A DNA stretch of 52,356 nucleotides, from the NCBI GenBank assembly GCA_910586835.1, contig CAJUJU010000022.1, positions 1 to 52,356 on the forward strand, written 5' to 3'. Below, one piece after another: positions 52,022-52,356 of the stretch (position 1 is the first letter of the stretch; every line of letters begins with the position of its first letter). The translations under genes and the position numbers were made by a program. Origin of the DNA: an uncultured Acetatifactor sp. (GTDB lineage: Bacteria > Bacillota > Clostridia > Lachnospirales > Lachnospiraceae). The notes under the pieces are model-generated. The model worked only from the letters and a program-made list of their open reading frames with translations, was not told the origin of the DNA and did not search any database.

Positions 52022-52356
52022 TTAATCCCCGGAATTAAATTCAACCAACTTTTCCCAATCAATAGTCCCATCCTCTTTACAGAAACTGTTTGAAAATTCC
52101 CTGATCAACCTGTTCGCTGCCTTATTGTAGCTCTCCTTATAGGATGCGACATATTGCTCCGGCATTGTTCCCATAAAGGTAATTATCTTAATATAAAAAT
52201 CTTCATCACCTGTAAGCTCCGCCCAGAACTGTTTACCCGCCAATTCCTGATACATCTTTGGCTTTCCCCTGCCACTGTCCTTTTTCTTACCATAACAATA
52301 TCCTGAATCCGTGAAGTTAATTGTATTTATATGCCAATCTACAATTAGATTGGCAA
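52022..52356 (-). CDS. C-terminus of a possible type II restriction endonuclease (partial)
   Basis: The frame is open to the right edge (111 codons), so the protein starts outside the window; an internal ATG at 52255 should not be taken as the start because clear coding sequence continues upstream (DWHINTINFTDSGYCYGKKK). The visible part goes on with GKPKMYQELAGKQFWAEL, TGDEDFYIKIITFMG and ends FCKEDGTIDWEKLVEFNSGD. This pattern recalls the C-terminal part of PmeII/TdeIII-like type II restriction enzymes, from memory only. A methyltransferase partner would be expected beyond the edge. AT-rich, as usual for transferred restriction genes. Confidence 0.5.
   Translation of the reverse strand, partial: ANLIVDWHINTINFTDSGYCYGKKKDSGRGKPKMYQELAGKQFWAELTGDEDFYIKIITFMGTMPEQYVASYKESYNKAANRLIREFSNSFCKEDGTIDWEKLVEFNSGD

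Noticed and set aside
52022..52255. A complete 77-residue protein starting at the ATG at 52255
   Set aside because: Coding-like sequence continues in frame upstream to the window edge, so this is an internal Met of a larger protein.
1..52356. CRISPR arrays, tRNA or rRNA genes, intact insertion sequences
   Set aside because: No regularly spaced repeats, cloverleaf-like segments or intact transposase genes were recognised by eye on either strand.

Overview
The window reads as a chromosomal segment of a Gram-positive gut-type Clostridia, most likely family Lachnospiraceae. The basis is the gene content (type III glutamine synthetase, AGGAGG-type ribosome binding sites, lipoprotein solute-binding proteins, DUF3021/LytTR pairs, DUF6020-like and GtrII-like membrane proteins), the fairly GC-rich coding sequence, and the dominance of small glycan-use clusters. 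Genus cannot be fixed from the sequence alone.

Layout, left to right. 1-3.1 kb: the N-terminus of a repeat-rich protein, an XRE regulator and a double-GNAT acetyltransferase. 3.2-10.4 kb: an alpha-glucan operon on the minus strand (type I pullulanase, glycogen-debranching-type amylo-1,6-glucosidase, lipoprotein alpha-amylase) with a divergent LacI regulator. 10.5-13.4 kb: a DUF4143 ATPase, a HAD phosphatase and two small conserved proteins. 13.5-23.1 kb: a locus that looks built for xyloglucan oligosaccharides (GH74, GH31, AraC regulator, GH2, GPH-type symporter); both the GH31 and the symporter genes carry frameshifts. 23.3-27.7 kb: two small proteins and a GH27 alpha-galactosidase downstream of an amino-acid ABC transporter. 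27.9-33.1 kb: an FRG-domain gene heading a complete sugar ABC importer operon whose binding protein has both a lipobox and a C-terminal membrane helix. 33.2-37.3 kb: a lipoprotein, a chemoreceptor and a GH43 enzyme.

37.4-42.6 kb: membrane proteins of the cell-surface glycosylation type, a GtrII-like protein plus two DUF6020-like paralogues arranged head to head as a large inverted repeat. 42.6-42.8 kb holds the decayed tail of a surface-repeat protein. 42.9-48.3 kb: a glutamine-centred operon, glnN-pyrG-purF, with a structured, repeat-like 5' leader. 48.3-50.9 kb: an ABC exporter with a LytTR regulator and a DUF3021 protein. 50.9-52.4 kb: an AT-richer, accessory-looking end with a multiply frameshifted Rpn-family pseudogene and the C-terminus of a possible type II restriction enzyme that runs off the window.

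How the genes work together: most of the window serves capture and intracellular hydrolysis of plant or host glycans. Amylase at the cell surface, ABC and GPH importers, and cytoplasmic GH13/GH133/GH31/GH2/GH74/GH27/GH43 enzymes, each cluster having its own one-component regulator. No tRNA, rRNA, CRISPR array or intact insertion sequence was recognised. The items most worth follow-up are the glnN leader element, the inverted paralogue pair with a mosaic identity pattern, the doubly anchored binding protein, the FRG gene at the head of a sugar importer operon, and the two frameshifts in the xyloglucan-like locus.
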